Assembly: GCF_000374825.1 (NCBI RefSeq)
Contig: NZ_KB895383.1
Location: 173,262-237,261 of the forward strand
Length of the DNA: 64,000 nt
Reading direction: 5' to 3'
Source of the DNA: Paenibacillus sanguinis 2301083 = DSM 16941
GTDB taxonomy: Bacteria; Bacillota; Bacilli; Paenibacillales; Paenibacillaceae
Position numbers and translations under genes: made by a program. The notes below the pieces were generated by a model. The model was not told the DNA's origin. It saw only the letters and a program-made list of their open reading frames with translations, and did not search any database. Below are positions 63,001 through 64,000 of the stretch, piece by piece. The first letter of the stretch is position 1, and every line of letters starts with the position of its first letter.

Positions 63001-63159
63001 AATAAATCCGCCTCCCGCACCCGTATTTACATTTTTCCAGACGTATTCTTCACTAGGAGCGGAATGGGCGGTAGGGGCCCATTGCAAGAAAGATGTTCCA
63101 ATCAGCGTTACAGCGAGTAGTAAAACAGTAGCGAATGAACTTCTTCTTTTGCGTACCAT
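60100..63159 (-). CDS. Secreted GH74 xyloglucanase with X2 and CBM3 modules
   Basis: About 1019 residues. Signal peptide ends near PTAHSAP. A double seven-bladed beta-propeller GH74 domain (about 40-770) carries the early motif ARTDIGGAYRW, whose Asp is a conserved catalytic residue, and many BNR/Asp-box repeats (STDGGTTW, STDRGNSF, STNSGASF). It is followed by an X2 module at about 780-865 (SAQFDKHNPADISVALTLNG) and a CBM3 cellulose-binding module at 875-1019 (IKVQMFNESLASTANTLNP). The layout matches Paenibacillus GH74 endo-xyloglucanases. RBS GGAGGG. Convergent with the GH32 gene, divergent from hfq. Confidence 0.93.
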   Translation of the reverse strand: MVRKRRSSFATVLLLAVTLIGTSFLQWAPTAHSAPSEEYVWKNVNTGAGGGFIPGIIFNESEEDLIYARTDIGGAYRWNPSDNSWIQLTRFVGWDDWNKNGIDGLATDPVNPDRLYLLTGMYTNEWDHNNGNVLISTDRGNSFVASPLPFKVGGNMPGRSMGERLVIDPNRNNILYLGARSGNGLWRSTDYGQTWSQVTSFPNPGTYIPVPGDSYQGDIMGIAWIALDRSTGSPGSATQTIYVGVADPSNNIFRSTDGGTTWQAVPDQPTGFLPHHGVLAGNGTLYVNYSNDVGPYGGSKGQVWKLDTSTGVWTEISPVDSDSEDNWFGYGGLAVDPQHPDTLMVSSMNAWWPDENIFRSTDGGATWTSIWDWNGYPGRTLRYTQDISAAPWLDFAANPQPPETTPKLGWMIGDIEIDPFNSDRMMYGTGATLYGTNNLTAWDNDEKINISVMAKGIEEEAVTSLLSTPIGPEVISGVLDVSGFRHDDVTQVPSKMMINPKSTASMDYAELDPAFVVRVGTYDTDYPDQKLVGISRDSASNWYSPNSQPSTQKGGGTVALAADGSSIVWSIEDAGVHYSKTGGNSWSASTGLPAGAKVASDRVNKDKFYAIGGGTFYISTDGGASFAPTAASGLPATGNLKALPGTEGDIWLAGGSSDGAYGLWHSTNSGASFTRLANVEEADVVGFGKEAPGRSYKAIYTSAKIDGVRGIFRSIDAGATWVRINDDQHQYGVTNSAITGDPKVFGRVYLGTNGHGIVYGDPVNAAPNPDPDDNSVITPISAQFDKHNPADISVALTLNGNTLTSIHNGSTVLVSGTDYTVSGTTVSISEHYLAAQALGLTQLTFVFSAGSPATLGITINDAEEQPPVTGDIKVQMFNESLASTANTLNPRIKLTNTGSDDIALSSVNIRYYYTINGNQDQQFFVDWSSAGGENVTGTFVKLDEAKPTADTYAEWGFTSEAGVLAAGQSIEIQTRISKTDWTNYSQSDDYSFNAAATAYVDSPLTPAYIGGTLAWGQEP

Positions 63160-63527
63160 TCATCTTCACCCTCCGTAAAAATAGTTTTGTTGCAGCCAAA
63201 GATGGAACACGGCCTTCCATGCTAACTTCCGAGCATCACTCCTTCTCTTCCAAGTACATCCGGGTTCAGGCGCGACGGCAAAAGATTACATAAGATACCA
63301 TAATTTATAAAGATAGCGCATACAATTATTTTCATAAAATGTCTCTTCCAGTCATGAAAGGAGATCGCGCCTTCAAATAAATTCTATCAAGGCTTGTACT
63401 TTTAGTAAACCCCAATAATGGATGATTATGGAACAATAGATGTCACACTTCTGTTGGCATCCCTATGTTACAATGGGCATATGAATTAAAATGTCCTTAT
63501 TTAGATAGAGAGAGAGGAAGACGTTAA
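63160..63527. other. Divergent intergenic region, GH74 / hfq
   Basis: 368 bases. For hfq an extended -10 (CTATGTTACAATG, about 63462-63474) is the only good promoter signal. On the minus strand TTGTAT and TATGGT at 17 bases (near 63300-63325) could serve GH74. No cre site, riboswitch or RNA gene was recognised. Confidence 0.4.
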
Positions 63528-63743
63528 ATGCCTAAAAATGAATCGGAGTTTCAGAATAATCAGGACCAACTGTTAAACCATCTAAAAAAGGAACAGACGC
63601 TTTGTACGATCATTACGAAAAATGGCGTTCCCATCAAGGGGAAGGTTGCAGCTTTTGATAAATATGCAATCTTGGTAAATACCCAGGGTGGAAAGCAAAG
63701 TATGGTATACAAGCATGCTCTATCTACCATCGTGCAAGGCTAG
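63528..63743 (+). CDS. hfq: RNA chaperone Hfq
   Basis: About 71 residues, normal length. Sm1 motif NGVPIKGKVAAFDKYAILV and Sm2 motif YKHALSTIV are present, with the Gln of QDQLLNHLKKE that contributes to the proximal RNA site. It forms a hexameric ring that binds small RNAs and poly-A tracts. RBS AGAGGAAG. It stands alone, without the miaA gene that usually lies beside hfq in Bacillales, so it may be an additional copy. Its terminator is directly followed by a group II intron end. Confidence 0.88.
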   Translation: MPKNESEFQNNQDQLLNHLKKEQTLCTIITKNGVPIKGKVAAFDKYAILVNTQGGKQSMVYKHALSTIVQG

Positions 63744-63795
63744 ATCTGACCGCAATAAAAAGCGTTGACCTATGTATGTCGTCATCCAATATTTG

Positions 63796-63836
63796 AAAAG
63801 GCTTGCTAGCCATTACTTGGCTGGTGAGCCTTTTTA
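63796..63836 (+). terminator. Terminator after hfq
   Basis: GGCTTGCTAGCC and GGCTGGTGAGCC form a 12-bp stem with G-T pairs around a 7-base loop, preceded by AAAA and followed by TTTTT. Confidence 0.85.
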
Positions 63837-63838
63837 TT

Positions 63839-64000
63839 GTACGCCCAGCATGGGCGTCATCTCTAGGGTGAAAGTCCCGAGCGGGGGCTGGCAAGCGCCT
63901 ACCGTTAGCCAAGGGCAAGGGTGTCCACCGTGAGGTGGAATCTGAAGGAAGCCGGAGGCAAAAGCACGGCCTGAGGTACACGAATCCAATTGGAGGCGGT
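63839..64000 (+). mobile_element. Group II intron, 5' end (cut by window edge)
   Basis: The sequence after the terminator, from about GTACGCCCAGC, contains the hallmark 5' domain I segments CTAGGGTGAAAGTCCCGAGC and GGAAGCCGGAGGCAAA of bacterial group II introns. Insertion immediately behind an intrinsic terminator is the target preference of the bacterial IIC class. The reverse transcriptase ORF and 3' end lie beyond the window. The first bases (GTACG) differ slightly from the usual GTGYG, so the exact boundary is uncertain. Confidence 0.75.

Noticed and set aside
1..64000. CRISPR arrays, rRNA and tRNA genes
   Set aside because: No regularly spaced direct repeats and no recognisable tRNA or rRNA sequence were seen by eye; a tRNAscan or Infernal run was not possible.

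Overview
The window looks like a chromosomal stretch of a Paenibacillus-type bacterium: soil or plant-associated, spore-forming Firmicute. This is inferred from YesM/YesN-type two-component systems, CUT1 sugar importers without a linked ATPase, GH130/GH74/GH32 enzymes, strong AGGAGG ribosome binding sites, LysM-M14 peptidoglycan peptidases and Firmicute-style Fur boxes. No rRNA, tRNA or CRISPR array was recognised. Most of the DNA is accessory nutrient acquisition, arranged as successive operons.

Region 1 (1-13.27 kb) is a carbohydrate locus. It has a left-truncated YesM-type kinase, a YesN-type regulator, an AraC regulator, a divergent FAD oxidoreductase, and an operon of GH130, solute-binding lipoprotein, two permeases, second GH130, second FAD oxidoreductase and SGNH esterase. 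Uptake, deacylation and phosphorolysis of beta-mannosides is the simplest reading; the two FAD enzymes are unexplained. Region 2 (13.27-20.75 kb) has copies of a hairpin-rich interspersed repeat, a secreted GH28-like beta-helix protein with a duplicated C-terminal module, an MFS exporter, and a YdcZ / Crp-Fnr / YdcZ cluster interrupted by a third repeat copy. Region 3 (20.75-25.5 kb, minus strand) has an aldo/keto reductase, a YitT protein, a LysM-M14 peptidase and an HpaB-like monooxygenase.

Region 4 (25.5-38.4 kb) is about iron. A Fur-boxed siderophore importer (binding protein, two permeases, ATPase) is followed by decayed remnants of an FhuF-type reductase and probably an IucA/IucC synthetase. 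Then come an Lsa-like ABC-F ribosome-protection gene behind an apparent attenuator leader, and a second Fur-boxed importer continuing into an ABC exporter and a ferredoxin-NADP reductase-like flavoprotein.

Region 5 (38.6-54.0 kb) reads as one long hydroxyproline utilisation island: YesN/YesM pair, CUT1-type importer, Xaa-Pro peptidase, D-hydroxyproline dehydrogenase subunits, hydroxyproline epimerase, a racemase paralogue lacking both catalytic cysteines, a DapA-type deaminase and an aldehyde dehydrogenase. Pairing a sugar-type importer with hydroxyproline catabolism suggests glycosylated hydroxyproline compounds, such as plant extensin fragments, as the natural substrate.

Region 6 (54-64 kb) has a secreted metalloprotease with a discoidin-like domain, a SUFU-domain protein next to an unrecognised protein, a GH32 fructosidase, a GH74-X2-CBM3 xyloglucanase, an hfq gene, and, directly after its terminator, the 5' end of a group II intron running off the right edge. 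The strongest leads are the hydroxyproline island with its odd racemase paralogue, the interspersed hairpin repeat, the 18-bp inverted repeat at the island promoter and the ABC-F leader.
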